A DNA stretch of 48,851 bases from Thermobifida fusca NBRC 14071 = JCM 3263 (GTDB lineage: Bacteria; Actinomycetota; Actinomycetes; Streptosporangiales; Streptosporangiaceae). The notes beneath the pieces are model-generated. The model was given only the letters and a program-made list of their open reading frames with translations. It was not told the DNA's origin and ran no database searches. Positions within the stretch are counted from its first letter, which is position 1. Every line of letters begins with the position of its first letter. The position numbers and the translations under genes are program-made. The DNA is taken from the NCBI RefSeq assembly GCF_001592045.1, contig NZ_BCWB01000006.1, positions 1-48,851 on the forward strand, read 5' to 3'. Of the stretch, positions 25,254 through 33,504 are shown one piece after another.

Positions 25254-25260
25254 GGCCATC

Positions 25261-26049
25261 ATGATCATCGACGCACACACCCACGTCTGGCCGGAGAAGA
25301 TCGCGGCCAAAGCCCTGGCCGGACGCGTTCCGGGCATGGAAGCGAAGTTCGACGGCACCGTGGCCGGGCTGAAGCGTTCCATGGACGCTGCCGGGATCGA
25401 CCACTGCGTCGCCTTCGGTATCGCCGACCACGCCCGCCACGTGGAGCGCGCCAACGAGTTCATCTCCTCGCAGCGCAGCGACTGGCTCACCCCGTTCGGC
25501 ACCATCCACCTCGACCTGTCGGTCGAGGAGAACATGGAGATCCTCCAGCGCCACGGCATCAAGGGCGTCAAACTCCACCCGCTGTTCCAGCGGTTCCGCC
25601 TGGACGACCGGCGGCTGTGGGCCCTGTTCGACGCCTTCGGATCAGACATCGCGGTCATCACCCACGTGGGCTTCGGCGGTCAGGGCAGCGCCAACGAGAA
25701 CTCCACGCCGCAGATGATCGTCGACATCGCCCGGAACTTCCCCAAGCTGCGGTTCATGGCCTGCCACTTCGGCGGCTTCCGGCGGTTGGACGAGGCAGAG
25801 AAGTACGTGGTCGGGCTGCCGATCGTGTTGGAGACCTCCTGGCCGCCCGGCCTGGCCGAGATCCCCACGGAACGGCTCCGCGCGATCGTGCACCGGCACG
25901 GTCCTGACCGGATCATCTTCGGCTCCGACTGGCCGATGGTCGACCCCGCCGACGAGATCGAAGCGATCCGGCGCCTCGAACTCCACCCGGACGACGAAGC
26001 CGCGATCCTCGGCGGCAACCTCGCCCGCATTCTCGGCATGGAAAGCTAA
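25261..26049 (+). CDS. Amidohydrolase family 2 (ACMSD-like) metal-dependent hydrolase/decarboxylase
   Basis: A 262-residue TIM-barrel amidohydrolase. Metal-binding and catalytic landmarks are DAHTHVW (residues 4-10), GVKLHPL near 102-108, ITHVGFG near 134-140, ACHFGG near 163-168 and FGSDWPM near 220-226. This subfamily includes aminocarboxymuconate-semialdehyde decarboxylase, resorcylate decarboxylases and C-C or ester hydrolases, so either hydrolysis or decarboxylation is possible. ATG 25261 follows TGAGG after the SDR stop. A hairpin at 26075-26106 probably ends the two-gene operon. Confidence 0.87.
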   Translation: MIIDAHTHVWPEKIAAKALAGRVPGMEAKFDGTVAGLKRSMDAAGIDHCVAFGIADHARHVERANEFISSQRSDWLTPFGTIHLDLSVEENMEILQRHGIKGVKLHPLFQRFRLDDRRLWALFDAFGSDIAVITHVGFGGQGSANENSTPQMIVDIARNFPKLRFMACHFGGFRRLDEAEKYVVGLPIVLETSWPPGLAEIPTERLRAIVHRHGPDRIIFGSDWPMVDPADEIEAIRRLELHPDDEAAILGGNLARILGMES

Positions 26050-26074
26050 TCTGGGGAAAATCCGGCACACTGGC

Positions 26075-26106
26075 GTGGTGCGGTGAGGGACACGGCACCG
26101 CACCAC
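26075..26106. terminator. Hairpin terminator between convergent genes
   Basis: Perfect 11-bp stem GTGGTGCGGTG (26075-26085) with CACCGCACCAC (26096-26106), 10-nt loop, followed by CTTCCCTT. It lies 25 nt past the amidohydrolase stop. Further GC-rich inverted repeats fill 26110-26230 before the convergent SnoaL-like gene. Confidence 0.6.
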
Positions 26107-26308
26107 CTTCCCTTGAAGCTCCCGCTCCGTGCCCCTGCTTTTCCCCTGGTGCGGAGGCGCGGAGCGGGACCCGGGGCCGGTGTCGGCGTCAGGGGAGGGA
26201 CCCGGCACCGGCTCCAGAGGTGTCCCGCCCGTACCGGACCTCACCTTGCGACGGGACGGATCCGGGGCGGCTGCTTCCGCGGCCGCCCCGGCACCTCCTT
26301 TGCTGGGC

Positions 26309-26806
26309 CTACCACTCGCCTGGGACCGGATCGGTTCCCGGCCAGCGCACGGTCAGTGGGCTGCGGAAGAGCTCCTTCAGGGCGTCCACCGGGGCGACGT
26401 AGCGGAACTTCGTGGTGCGCTCCTGGAACTTCCAGGCTCCCTCGTCGCGGACGTAGGTGTCGTCGTAGCGGAACGCGGCGACGAGGAACTCCCCGCCGCG
26501 TTCGATCTCGGCGTGCCCGGTGACGGTGCCCCGCGCCGTATCGTCGTCAACCCAGTCGATGACGACGGTGTGCGGCGTGTGCACGGTCTTGCCGTTGAGG
26601 TGCGCCCGCTCCTGCAGGAATGCGACGATCGCCTCCCGGCCGCGCAGAACCGCCCCCGCGTGGCGGAAGACCGCATCCGCGGCGTACATGCCCTGCAGGG
26701 CGGCATAGTCGTGGTCGTCGACGGCCAGGGCGTAGCGCGCCACCAGGTCGTGGATCGCGGCCCGGTCTTCTAGGCGGCGCAGCCGCCGCGCAACGTCCTC
26801 AACCAT
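26309..26806 (-). CDS. SnoaL-like / nuclear transport factor 2 family protein
   Basis: A 165-residue single-domain protein of the SnoaL/NTF2 fold. It begins with LRRLEDRAAIHDLVARYALAVDDHDYAALQGMYAADAVF near residues 9-47, the typical helical start of this family. It continues with TPHTVVIDWVDDDTARGTVTGHAE and FRYDDTYVRDEGAWKFQERT. Members include isomerases, cyclases, hydrolases and small dioxygenase-partner subunits, so no reaction can be assigned. ATG 26806 has an AGGGAGACTGAGGG stretch upstream. It follows the MFS gene by 32 nt and is probably cotranscribed. Confidence 0.85.
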   Translation of the reverse strand: MVEDVARRLRRLEDRAAIHDLVARYALAVDDHDYAALQGMYAADAVFRHAGAVLRGREAIVAFLQERAHLNGKTVHTPHTVVIDWVDDDTARGTVTGHAEIERGGEFLVAAFRYDDTYVRDEGAWKFQERTTKFRYVAPVDALKELFRSPLTVRWPGTDPVPGEW

Positions 26807-26838
26807 CCCTCAGTCTCCCTATCATCCGATGTTTTCTG

Positions 26839-28341
26839 TCAGGAGGGTGGCCAGCTCCGCTGTTCGCTCTCCTCCGCGGCCGGTTCCTCCCGCCTGACCG
26901 CGGCAGCCTCCGGGTGCGCATCCGCCTTACCGCCTCCCCGGCCGCGGCGGGCCCCGGCCACCACGATGCACGGCACCAGGAGCAGCGCCAGCAGGTTGAG
27001 CAGCGCGCTCATACTGAAGTCGACGGTGAACGCCGCCCGCAGCGGATAGTCCTGGCCCGGCGGGGTCCCCACCACCAGCACCACCGTGGTCACCTGCGAC
27101 AGGATCGCCATGGCAATCGTGCGGATGATGGTGTTGATCCCGTTGACCGTGCCGGTCTCCCGTTCCGGCACGGCTTCCGCGATGAGCACCGGCAACGCGC
27201 TGTAGATCGTCCCGCCGCCGATCCCGGTGATCCCCGCGCCGAGCAAGACCGTGGCGGGCTGCACGGGGAGGAACGCCAGGATCGACAGACCGGTGACAGC
27301 GGAGGCCGCGCCCAGTGCCATCAAGGGCCGGATCCCGAACCGGGCCACGGCCTTCCCGGTCAGCGCACCCCCGACCAGGGTGGTCATCGAGAACGGCAGG
27401 AGGTACAGGCCCGCCTGGGTCACCCCCACGCCCAGCCCGGTTCCTCCCTCAGCGGGCGCCTGCACCATCTGCGGCACCAGCAGGAACGTGGTGATCTGCC
27501 CGCAGGTGGTCAGGAAGCCGATCACGTGGGCCAGCCAGACGTTGCGCTGCCGCATCAACCGCAGGTCGATCAGCGGATCGGGGATCCTCCGCTCCACCCC
27601 TAGCAAGACGACCAGTCCGATGACCCCCACGGCCGCCAGGGCCAGCACCGGTGTGGACGACCAACCCCACTCTGCGCCCCGGCTCACCGCGAGCAGGCCG
27701 GTCGTCAGTGAGAATGTCAGCAGGGTCGCGCCGATCCAGTCGACCCGGCCGCGACCGCGGCGGCGCGGTTCCGGGACCAGCAGCGCGATCGCGACCACGG
27801 AGCCGGCGGCCATAGCCGCCGAACCCCAGAAGAGCCCCTGGTAGCCGAAGTATTCGGCGACCAGGCCGCCCACGGGCAGCCCCAGGGCACCGCCCAGGCC
27901 GAGCATGGAGCTGACCAGGCCCATGCCGAACGCGGCCCGGTCCCGGGGCAGCAGCTGCCCGAGCAGCGCAAACGCCAAGGGGAAGACCCCGCCGGCCACG
28001 CCCATGATCACCCGCCCGGCCACGACTGCGCCCAGGGTTCCGCCTGCCGCGGCGATCAGCCCGCCGAGCGCGAACAGGCCGAGGGAGATGAGCAGCACCG
28101 GCTTGCGGCCGAACAGGTCCCCCAGCCGTCCGGCGATCACGGTGAGCACCGCGGACGAGATGAAGAAACCGGTGACCACCCATGCCGCTTCGCTTGCCGT
28201 GGAACCGGTGGCGCGCTGGATCTCCGCGAGGACCGGGACGATCGCGTTCTGCGACATGGCATAGGTCAGGCCGCCCAACACGAGCGGCACGATGACCCGG
28301 AGTGGGGAGATGTGGGGGACTGCGGCCGGGGTTGCTGCCAC
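26839..28341 (-). CDS. MFS transporter (DHA2-like)
   Basis: A 500-residue integral membrane protein with about 14 hydrophobic segments. The major-facilitator motif A appears as GRLGDLFGRKPVLL near residues 71-84, and a repeat-like segment, GKAVARFGIRPLM, occurs in the second half. Length and segment count fit the DHA2 drug/anion exporter group. Export of a toxic intermediate or of the substrate is possible but unproven. GTG 28341 is preceded by GGAGG at 9 nt spacing. It lies downstream of the liv-type operon terminator and no AT-rich operator precedes it. Confidence 0.9.
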   Translation of the reverse strand: MAATPAAVPHISPLRVIVPLVLGGLTYAMSQNAIVPVLAEIQRATGSTASEAAWVVTGFFISSAVLTVIAGRLGDLFGRKPVLLISLGLFALGGLIAAAGGTLGAVVAGRVIMGVAGGVFPLAFALLGQLLPRDRAAFGMGLVSSMLGLGGALGLPVGGLVAEYFGYQGLFWGSAAMAAGSVVAIALLVPEPRRRGRGRVDWIGATLLTFSLTTGLLAVSRGAEWGWSSTPVLALAAVGVIGLVVLLGVERRIPDPLIDLRLMRQRNVWLAHVIGFLTTCGQITTFLLVPQMVQAPAEGGTGLGVGVTQAGLYLLPFSMTTLVGGALTGKAVARFGIRPLMALGAASAVTGLSILAFLPVQPATVLLGAGITGIGGGTIYSALPVLIAEAVPERETGTVNGINTIIRTIAMAILSQVTTVVLVVGTPPGQDYPLRAAFTVDFSMSALLNLLALLLVPCIVVAGARRGRGGGKADAHPEAAAVRREEPAAEESEQRSWPPS

Positions 28342-28390
28342 GCTTTACCGCCTCCGTCGTCGCTGGGTGGCTGGAACGTCTCGTGACACA

Positions 28391-28421
28391 CGTCGGGGCC
28401 GTGCACTGCACGGCCCCGACG
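28391..28421 (-). terminator. Terminator of the liv-type operon
   Basis: Perfect 14-bp stem CGTCGGGGCCGTGC (28391-28404) with GCACGGCCCCGACG (28408-28421), 3-nt loop, 8 nt beyond the LivF stop at 28429. No U-tract follows on the minus strand. Confidence 0.65.
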
Positions 28422-28428
28422 CCTACGG

Positions 28429-29145
28429 TCAGGAACTGAGCGCTGCCTCCCCGAGGAAAGCGCGGACCACCGAAGAGTTCTGGCGGGCCTGTTCGGCGGG
28501 GCCGCTGAAGACGACCTCGCCGCGCGCCACGACCACGACGTCGTCGGCGATCTCCAGTCCCATCTCAGCGTTCTGCTCCACCATGAGCAGCGCGATCCCG
28601 GAGTCGGCGATGCTGCGAACACTGCTCAGCACCGACTCGACCATCGTGGGCGCCAACCCCATGGAGGGTTCGTCGAGCATCATCGCCCGCGGAGAGGACA
28701 TGAGCGCCCTCCCGAAGGCGAGCATCTGCTGCTCCCCACCGCTGAGCAGGCCGGCCGGGCCGTTCCGCCGCTCCTTGAGGATGGGGAACATCTCGTAGAC
28801 CTGTTCCATGGTCTCGGCCGCCTTCTCTTTGGACACCGTGTAGCCGCCGAGGATGAGGTTCTCCTCCACGGTCAACGGCGCGAAGACCTGCCGTCCTTCA
28901 GGAACGAGGACGAGACCGTCGCGGACGATGCGGTGGGTGGGCCGGCCGGTGATCGGCTTGCCGTCCAGCAGCACCTCACCGGAGCGGACGGGAAGGAGCC
29001 CCATGGCCGCCCGCAGCGTCGTGGTCTTCCCCGCGCCGTTGGCGCCCAGGACCAGGGTGATCCTGCCGGGGGACGCGGATGCGCTGACCCCGCGCACCGC
29101 CTCGATCTTTCCGTAGCTGACGTGCAGATCGCGGATCTCAAGCAT
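28429..29145 (-). CDS. livF: Branched-chain-type ABC transporter ATP-binding protein LivF
   Basis: A 238-residue ATPase with Walker A GANGAGKTT near residues 33-41, Q-loop LVPEGRQVFAPLTVEENL, signature LSGGEQQM, Walker B AMMLDEPSMGLAP and H-loop MVEQNAE. The PEGRQVF and VEQN sequences are typical of LivF. It energises the LivH/LivM channel together with LivG. Its start overlaps the LivG stop by 8 nt. Last gene of the five-gene operon and followed by a hairpin. Confidence 0.93.
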   Translation of the reverse strand: MLEIRDLHVSYGKIEAVRGVSASASPGRITLVLGANGAGKTTTLRAAMGLLPVRSGEVLLDGKPITGRPTHRIVRDGLVLVPEGRQVFAPLTVEENLILGGYTVSKEKAAETMEQVYEMFPILKERRNGPAGLLSGGEQQMLAFGRALMSSPRAMMLDEPSMGLAPTMVESVLSSVRSIADSGIALLMVEQNAEMGLEIADDVVVVARGEVVFSGPAEQARQNSSVVRAFLGEAALSS

Positions 29146-29914
29146 GGGACCGCCACCGCTTTCCCAAGTAGGCTTCCTGCACCGCGGGGTGGGAGACGAC
29201 CTCCTGCGGCGAGCCTTCCGCCACCAGGGAGCCGAAGTTCATCGCCACGAGGTGGTCGCAGGTGTCGACCATCATCTGGACGTCGTGTTCGACGATCAGT
29301 TGGGCCAGTCCCTCGTCCCGCAGTTTCTGCATCAGCTCCGAGACTTCCTGCCGCTCGGAGTGGTTCATGCCCGCGGTGGGCTCGTCCAGCAAGAGCAGGC
29401 GGGGCCGGGCCGCCAGCGCGCGGGCGATCTCTACCCGCCGGGCCATGCCGTAGGACAGCTCGGTCGGCCAGGCGTTCCGGACGTCGCCCAGACCGGTCCG
29501 CTCGATCGCTTCTTCCACCGCTTCCGAGGGCCGGTCGCGTCCCAGCCAGGACCGCAGCCGTCCCCGCGGGTCGTTGATGTCCGCGCCGAGCTGGACGTTC
29601 TGCAAGACGGTCAGCTCGGGCAGCAGCCGCACGGTCTGGAAGGTGCGGGCCAGGCCTTTGCGGGCCAGCTTCATCGGCGGCTCGCTGTGGTACTCCTTGC
29701 CGTCGAGCAGCAGGCGTCCCCGGGTCAGCGGCACCAGCCGCGTTACCGCGGCGAGGAAGGTGCTCTTCCCGGACCCGTTGGGGCCCAGGATGCCGTAGAT
29801 CTTTCCGGGTGGCAGCCGCAGCCCGAAACCGTCCACGGCTTTGATCCCGCCGTAGTGCACCGCCACATCCTCGGCTTCGAGGACGTAGGGTGCCGCGGTC
29901 TCGGTGGTGGTCAT
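29138..29914 (-). CDS. livG: Branched-chain-type ABC transporter ATP-binding protein LivG
   Basis: A 258-residue ATPase: Walker A GPNGSGKST near residues 43-51, RTFQTVRLLPELTVLQNV, a signature region LSYGMARR in which the usual SGG is SYG, Walker B LLLLDEPTAGMNHSE, and H-loop IVEHDVQMM. The LARTFQ and GMNxxE motifs identify the LivG subfamily. ATG 29914 overlaps the LivM stop by 4 nt (ATGA); the much longer upstream reading frame lies within livM and is rejected. Confidence 0.93.
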   Translation of the reverse strand: MTTTETAAPYVLEAEDVAVHYGGIKAVDGFGLRLPPGKIYGILGPNGSGKSTFLAAVTRLVPLTRGRLLLDGKEYHSEPPMKLARKGLARTFQTVRLLPELTVLQNVQLGADINDPRGRLRSWLGRDRPSEAVEEAIERTGLGDVRNAWPTELSYGMARRVEIARALAARPRLLLLDEPTAGMNHSERQEVSELMQKLRDEGLAQLIVEHDVQMMVDTCDHLVAMNFGSLVAEGSPQEVVSHPAVQEAYLGKRWRSHA

Positions 29915-30855
29915 CGCACCCCCTCCTTGGACTCGCCGCTGAGGGCTTGGAGCATCGCGCGTTCCTCCACCGCCTCCTCGGCGGGCGGCTCTGCGGGGGC
30001 CGCGGTCCGCGACCGGCCGCGGAGCTTCTGGTACAGGCTCTGCACCAGCCCGAGCAGCCCGGTGGGCATGAAGATCGCCGCGAGGATGATGATCAGGCCG
30101 TACACCACGTCCTGCCAGCGGCCCGTGGTGGCCAGCATGCTCGGCAGCCAGGTGAAGATGACGGCACCGATGAACGCACCCATCCAGGAGCGCGACCCGC
30201 CGATGATGACCATCGTCAGGGCGAGCACGATCAGGTGGAAGTTGATCTCCTCCGGGGAGACCGTGGTGCGCAGCAGGGCGTTCATCGCTCCGGCGCAGGC
30301 GCCGAGCGCACCGCTGACGGTGAAGGCGAGCTGGCGGACCGTGACGACGCCGATCCCCATGGACATCGACAGTTCCGGGTCTTCGCGGACCGCTTCGATC
30401 CGGCGGCGCAGCGGGCCGCGTTCGGTCAGTGCCAGCAGGAACGCCACCACGACGCACACCGCGACCACACCGCCGGTGGTCAGGTCGCTCAGCGCCCCGT
30501 ACAGCCCGTTCGCCCCACCGGTCAGCTCGCCGCCGTTGGTGGCCAGCACCGAGATGATCAACACGAACGCGATCGTGGCCATGGCCAGGTACAGGCCGTT
30601 GAGCCGGGCGACGATCAGGGAGAACAGGTAGCCGACCACGGCTGCGAAGACGACAGCCGCACCGATGGCGACGAACGCCGGCACGTCGTAGCGGATGGTG
30701 AGGATGGCCGCGGTGTAGGCGCCGAGACCGTAGCTTCCGACCCCGGCGAAGGAGAAGACACCCACCCGCAGCGGCACCTGGATGCTCAGCGCCAGCAGGA
30801 AGTTGAGGAAGGTGGCCTCGATGAGGACGATGTTGGCCTCGTACCAGCCGATCAT
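29911..30855 (-). CDS. livM: Branched-chain-type ABC transporter permease LivM
   Basis: A 314-residue membrane protein with about 8-9 transmembrane helices and the family segments LSIQVPLRVGVFSFAGVGSYGLGAYTAA and NGLYLAMATIAF near residues 23-95. The ATPase-contacting loop is in REDPELSMSMGIGV and the glycine-rich GGSRSWMGAFIGAV follows. The C terminus carries a hydrophilic tail of about 40 residues. It overlaps LivH and LivG by 4 nt each. Confidence 0.92.
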   Translation of the reverse strand: MIGWYEANIVLIEATFLNFLLALSIQVPLRVGVFSFAGVGSYGLGAYTAAILTIRYDVPAFVAIGAAVVFAAVVGYLFSLIVARLNGLYLAMATIAFVLIISVLATNGGELTGGANGLYGALSDLTTGGVVAVCVVVAFLLALTERGPLRRRIEAVREDPELSMSMGIGVVTVRQLAFTVSGALGACAGAMNALLRTTVSPEEINFHLIVLALTMVIIGGSRSWMGAFIGAVIFTWLPSMLATTGRWQDVVYGLIIILAAIFMPTGLLGLVQSLYQKLRGRSRTAAPAEPPAEEAVEERAMLQALSGESKEGVR

Positions 30856-31739
30856 GTCCGCCGTACCTCCTTACGGCCGAAGATGCCGCGGGGCAGGAAG
30901 AGCAGCACCACGAAGATGAGCCCGAAAGCCACCGCGCTGGCCCAGGTACCTGACAGCTGGGTCACCACGAGCGTCTCGGCGAGCGCCAGGATCATCGACC
31001 CGACGACCACGCCGATGACCGATCCGATACCGCCCAGGATGATCGCGGCGAACGCGCTGATCAGGAAGCTGTCGCCGGTTTCGGCGGCAATGGAGCCCAG
31101 GTAGTAGGTGAGCAGGATGCCCGCGGTTCCGGCTAGTGCGCCGGCCGCGGCCATGGTGCCCAACGCCATCCGGCCACGGTCCACCCCCATGAGGCTGGCG
31201 ACCTCGGGGTTGACCCCGATTGCTCGCAGCGCCAGCCCGGCCCGGGCGGACTTCAACCACCATGCAGCCAGGCCGGCCAGGCCGAAGGCTGCCACCAGGA
31301 TGACCAGTTGCACATTGGAGATGTGTATGGCGCCGAGCTGGTAGGTGGTGGTCTTGAACGTGCTGGCGGAGAAACCGAACGGCACGCTCTTCGTGTAGTG
31401 CTGGGCGATCGCCAGCAGGACGCTGGCGGCACCGATACCGCCCACCACGATCTGCATCTCCGCTTTGAGCAGGTCGGGGTTGCGGCGCAGGATGAAGTTG
31501 AAGATCAGCGCCTGGGTCAGGACGGACAGCACCATGCCCACTGCGGCCCCGAGCAGGATCATGGCCCACATCGGCAGGGCCACCATCTGCACCGTGTAGT
31601 AGGCGACCATCGCCGAGAACATGAAGGTGCTGCCGTGGGCGAAGTTGAGGATGCCGATCGTTCCCCACGCCACGCTCATGCCGAGCGCGAACAGCAGGTA
31701 CAGCGATCCGAGGGTGACCGCGTTAATCAGGATTTCCAC
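30852..31739 (-). CDS. livH: Branched-chain-type ABC transporter permease LivH
   Basis: A 295-residue membrane protein with about 8 helices. It opens with VTLGSLYLLFALGMSVAWGTIGILNFAHGS, the hallmark LivH start, and has the loop ALRAIGVNPEVASLMGVDRGRM and GGIGSVIGVVVGS near the C-terminal half. GTG 31739 is chosen because AAGGAGGGG ends 6 nt upstream; an in-frame start at 31772 would add 11 hydrophilic residues covering that site. About 100 nt separate it from the binding-protein gene, a usual place for reduced permease expression. Confidence 0.92.
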   Translation of the reverse strand: MEILINAVTLGSLYLLFALGMSVAWGTIGILNFAHGSTFMFSAMVAYYTVQMVALPMWAMILLGAAVGMVLSVLTQALIFNFILRRNPDLLKAEMQIVVGGIGAASVLLAIAQHYTKSVPFGFSASTFKTTTYQLGAIHISNVQLVILVAAFGLAGLAAWWLKSARAGLALRAIGVNPEVASLMGVDRGRMALGTMAAAGALAGTAGILLTYYLGSIAAETGDSFLISAFAAIILGGIGSVIGVVVGSMILALAETLVVTQLSGTWASAVAFGLIFVVLLFLPRGIFGRKEVRRT

Positions 31740-31840
31740 AGCGGACCCCTCCTTTCGATCGTCTCCTGCCACACTCGTGTGTCATGCCTGTTCATCGTGT
31801 TTCCGGATGGTTGGTTAGGCACCAGTAGCCGCGGACCGGA

Positions 31841-33019
31841 TCAGTCATCACCCAGCGTGACGACGACTTCCTCGGAGCCGTTCCAGCTGGCGATCACGCC
31901 CTCGACACGGACGTCGTTGTTCTCGAAGCTGAGGGGGCCTTGTGCGCCGTCGAAGCCTTCAGCGGCAACCTTGGCGATGCCTTCCCGGATAGCGACTCGG
32001 TCGGCGCTGTTGGCTTCCTTGATGCCGCGGGCCAGCAGCCACACGGCGTCGTAGCCTTCGGCGGCGTAGTTGTTGGGCAGCTCGCCGTACTTCTCTTCGT
32101 AGGCCTTGACGAATTCCTGGGTGGAGGGGACTTCGCTGCGGGCGCTGAAGTTGCTGGGCCACACCACGCCTGCGGCGTCCTCACCGGCGGTCTCCAGGTT
32201 GCCGGCGCCCATGGTGGTCATGCCGATGATCTCGCCGTCGTAGCCCTTCTGCTTGAGCTGGCTCACCGCACGGGGGTTCTGCGGGCCGAGCAGCAGGAGG
32301 AAGACAGCGTCCGGGTCGGCCTTGATGATCTCGGAGGTGACGGCGGTGAAGTCCTGGGTGTCGTTGCTCACCGTGTCGGAGCGCTTGATGGTGACACCGT
32401 TCTCCTCGATCACCCCGGGAACCGCCTTCTCACCGAGCTCGGTGAGGGTGGGGTTGCCGCTGGTGTAGAGGACGGCGGCGGTCTTCACCTTCTTCTCGGC
32501 CAGGTAGTCGCCGATGATGTGGTAGTAGGAGGCGGCCGGAGCGGTCACGCGGTAGGTGTAGTCGCCTACGAGGACACCGTCGCTTCCCGCCTGGTAGTAG
32601 ATGACCGGGATCTCGCCTTTTTCTGCGATCGGGGAGATCGCGGAAGCCTGGCTGCTCAGGCCGGGGCCGAGGATCGCGGAGTAGGACTTGTCCGAGACGG
32701 CCTGGGTGGCGAGGCTGGCAGCCTCCTGGGTGCTGTCCGAGGCGTCCTTGAGGTCGATCTCCAGCTTGGTGTCGCCCAGGAAGCCTTGTTCGTTGATCTG
32801 TTCGACCGCCAGGTCGATGCCCTTGGTGCTGTTCTCACCTGCGAAGGAGACGGGGCCGGTCATCTCCTTGATGGACATGATCTTGATGGTGTCCGGCAGC
32901 CCCTCTCCCGTGGAGCTGCTTTCTCCCGCCTCGTTGGTGCCGCAGGCGGCCGCGGCGAGCAGCGCTGTGGCTCCGGTGGCGGCGAGCAGGGTGCGGGACC
33001 AGCTCTTGCGCATGTTCAT
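31841..33019 (-). CDS. Branched-chain-type ABC transporter substrate-binding lipoprotein LivJ/LivK-like
   Basis: A 392-residue lipoprotein: basic start, hydrophobic core, lipobox AAAC at about residues 23-26, then an acidic Ser/Glu linker. The mature type I periplasmic fold begins IKIMSIKEMTGPVSFAGENSTKGIDLAVEQINE, with ILGPGLSSQASAISPIAEKGEIPVIYYQ further on. This family binds branched amino acids but also many carboxylates, amides and aromatic acids, and its placement in a CoA-catabolic island argues against assuming leucine. ATG 33019 has GGAG upstream. A candidate operator lies 25 nt upstream. Confidence 0.9.
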   Translation of the reverse strand: MNMRKSWSRTLLAATGATALLAAAACGTNEAGESSSTGEGLPDTIKIMSIKEMTGPVSFAGENSTKGIDLAVEQINEQGFLGDTKLEIDLKDASDSTQEAASLATQAVSDKSYSAILGPGLSSQASAISPIAEKGEIPVIYYQAGSDGVLVGDYTYRVTAPAASYYHIIGDYLAEKKVKTAAVLYTSGNPTLTELGEKAVPGVIEENGVTIKRSDTVSNDTQDFTAVTSEIIKADPDAVFLLLLGPQNPRAVSQLKQKGYDGEIIGMTTMGAGNLETAGEDAAGVVWPSNFSARSEVPSTQEFVKAYEEKYGELPNNYAAEGYDAVWLLARGIKEANSADRVAIREGIAKVAAEGFDGAQGPLSFENNDVRVEGVIASWNGSEEVVVTLGDD

Positions 33020-33044
33020 GGACGCTCCAATCACGCTGACCACG

Positions 33045-33062
33045 TAATCATGATGATTATCG
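33045..33062. promoter_or_regulatory. Candidate AT-rich operator, site 7
   Basis: TAATCAT-GATG-ATTATCG, 11 of 14 positions of the consensus; the same spot also reads as TAATCAT-G-ATGATTA, a perfect palindrome with a 1-nt centre. It lies 25 nt upstream of the binding-protein start at 33019. Confidence 0.6.
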
Positions 33063-33260
33063 TGATGGTTGTCACGTTAGAGGTCCAGGTCACAACTGTC
33101 TAGTCCGTCCGGACTCCTCTAGAGCCGTTGGCCACAACCTGCAAGGTCCATCAGCCTGGCCCCACCCGTCACAAGGCTCTCTCTCCACCCATTGCAACCT
33201 GCAGTTATGACGTTCTGTAGGGTTTCGAGAACAGTCCACCACCAAAGATTCACGAGATTA

Positions 33261-33278
33261 TAACTATTAATATCAATA
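33261..33278. promoter_or_regulatory. Candidate AT-rich operator, site 8
   Basis: TAACTAT-TAAT-ATCAATA, 12 of 14 positions. It ends at the AGGAGG ribosome-binding-like sequence (33278-33283) that precedes a short plus-strand reading frame, and lies 242 nt upstream of the liv-type operon. Confidence 0.5.
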
Positions 33279-33290
33279 GGAGGCAGGTGA

Positions 33291-33428
33291 GTGCCAGAGG
33301 TCACATTCCGCAGGCCTCGCGAGCACGAGCTTCCAACGACAACACCCCGGTCACGGCCGACGCGCCCACTGCAGCCGACCGTGACCGGGGTGTTGTGGTC
33401 ACCAGCCCTCGTCCAGCCGTCGCGCTGA
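33291..33428 (+). CDS. Possible short ORF of 45 codons, unrecognised
   Basis: A GTG-started reading frame of 45 residues beginning VPEVTFRRPREHEL, rich in Arg, Pro and Thr. I recognise no family and the composition could be that of non-coding GC-rich DNA. Its only support is position: an exact AGGAGG (33278-33283) sits 7 nt before the GTG, and an AT-rich candidate operator abuts it. A large hairpin (33339-33396) lies inside the frame. It could be a genuine small protein, the remnant of a truncated divergent gene, or chance. Coding is less likely than not. Confidence 0.25.
   Translation: MPEVTFRRPREHELPTTTPRSRPTRPLQPTVTGVLWSPALVQPSR
33339..33396 (-). terminator. Large hairpin downstream of the FCD regulator
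   Basis: Perfect 18-bp arms, 33339-33356 and 33379-33396 (ACAACACCCCGGTCACGG with its complement), around a 22-nt loop. It lies 109 nt beyond the stop of the leftward regulator gene at 33505, with no U-tract. It is the probable end of that transcript, but the long loop leaves another regulatory role open. Confidence 0.45.
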
Positions 33429-33504
33429 GCAACGATTCCGGACGCGGATTGTCCCCGAATTCAGCGGTTGTCGCCCCGGCAGGTTTCCCGGGGTTGATTC
33501 TTGC

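Noticed and set aside
28429-33019. Firm assignment of the liv-type operon to leucine/isoleucine/valine uptake
   Set aside because: The family transports many acids and amides, and the surrounding genes favour another substrate; only subunit names are used.
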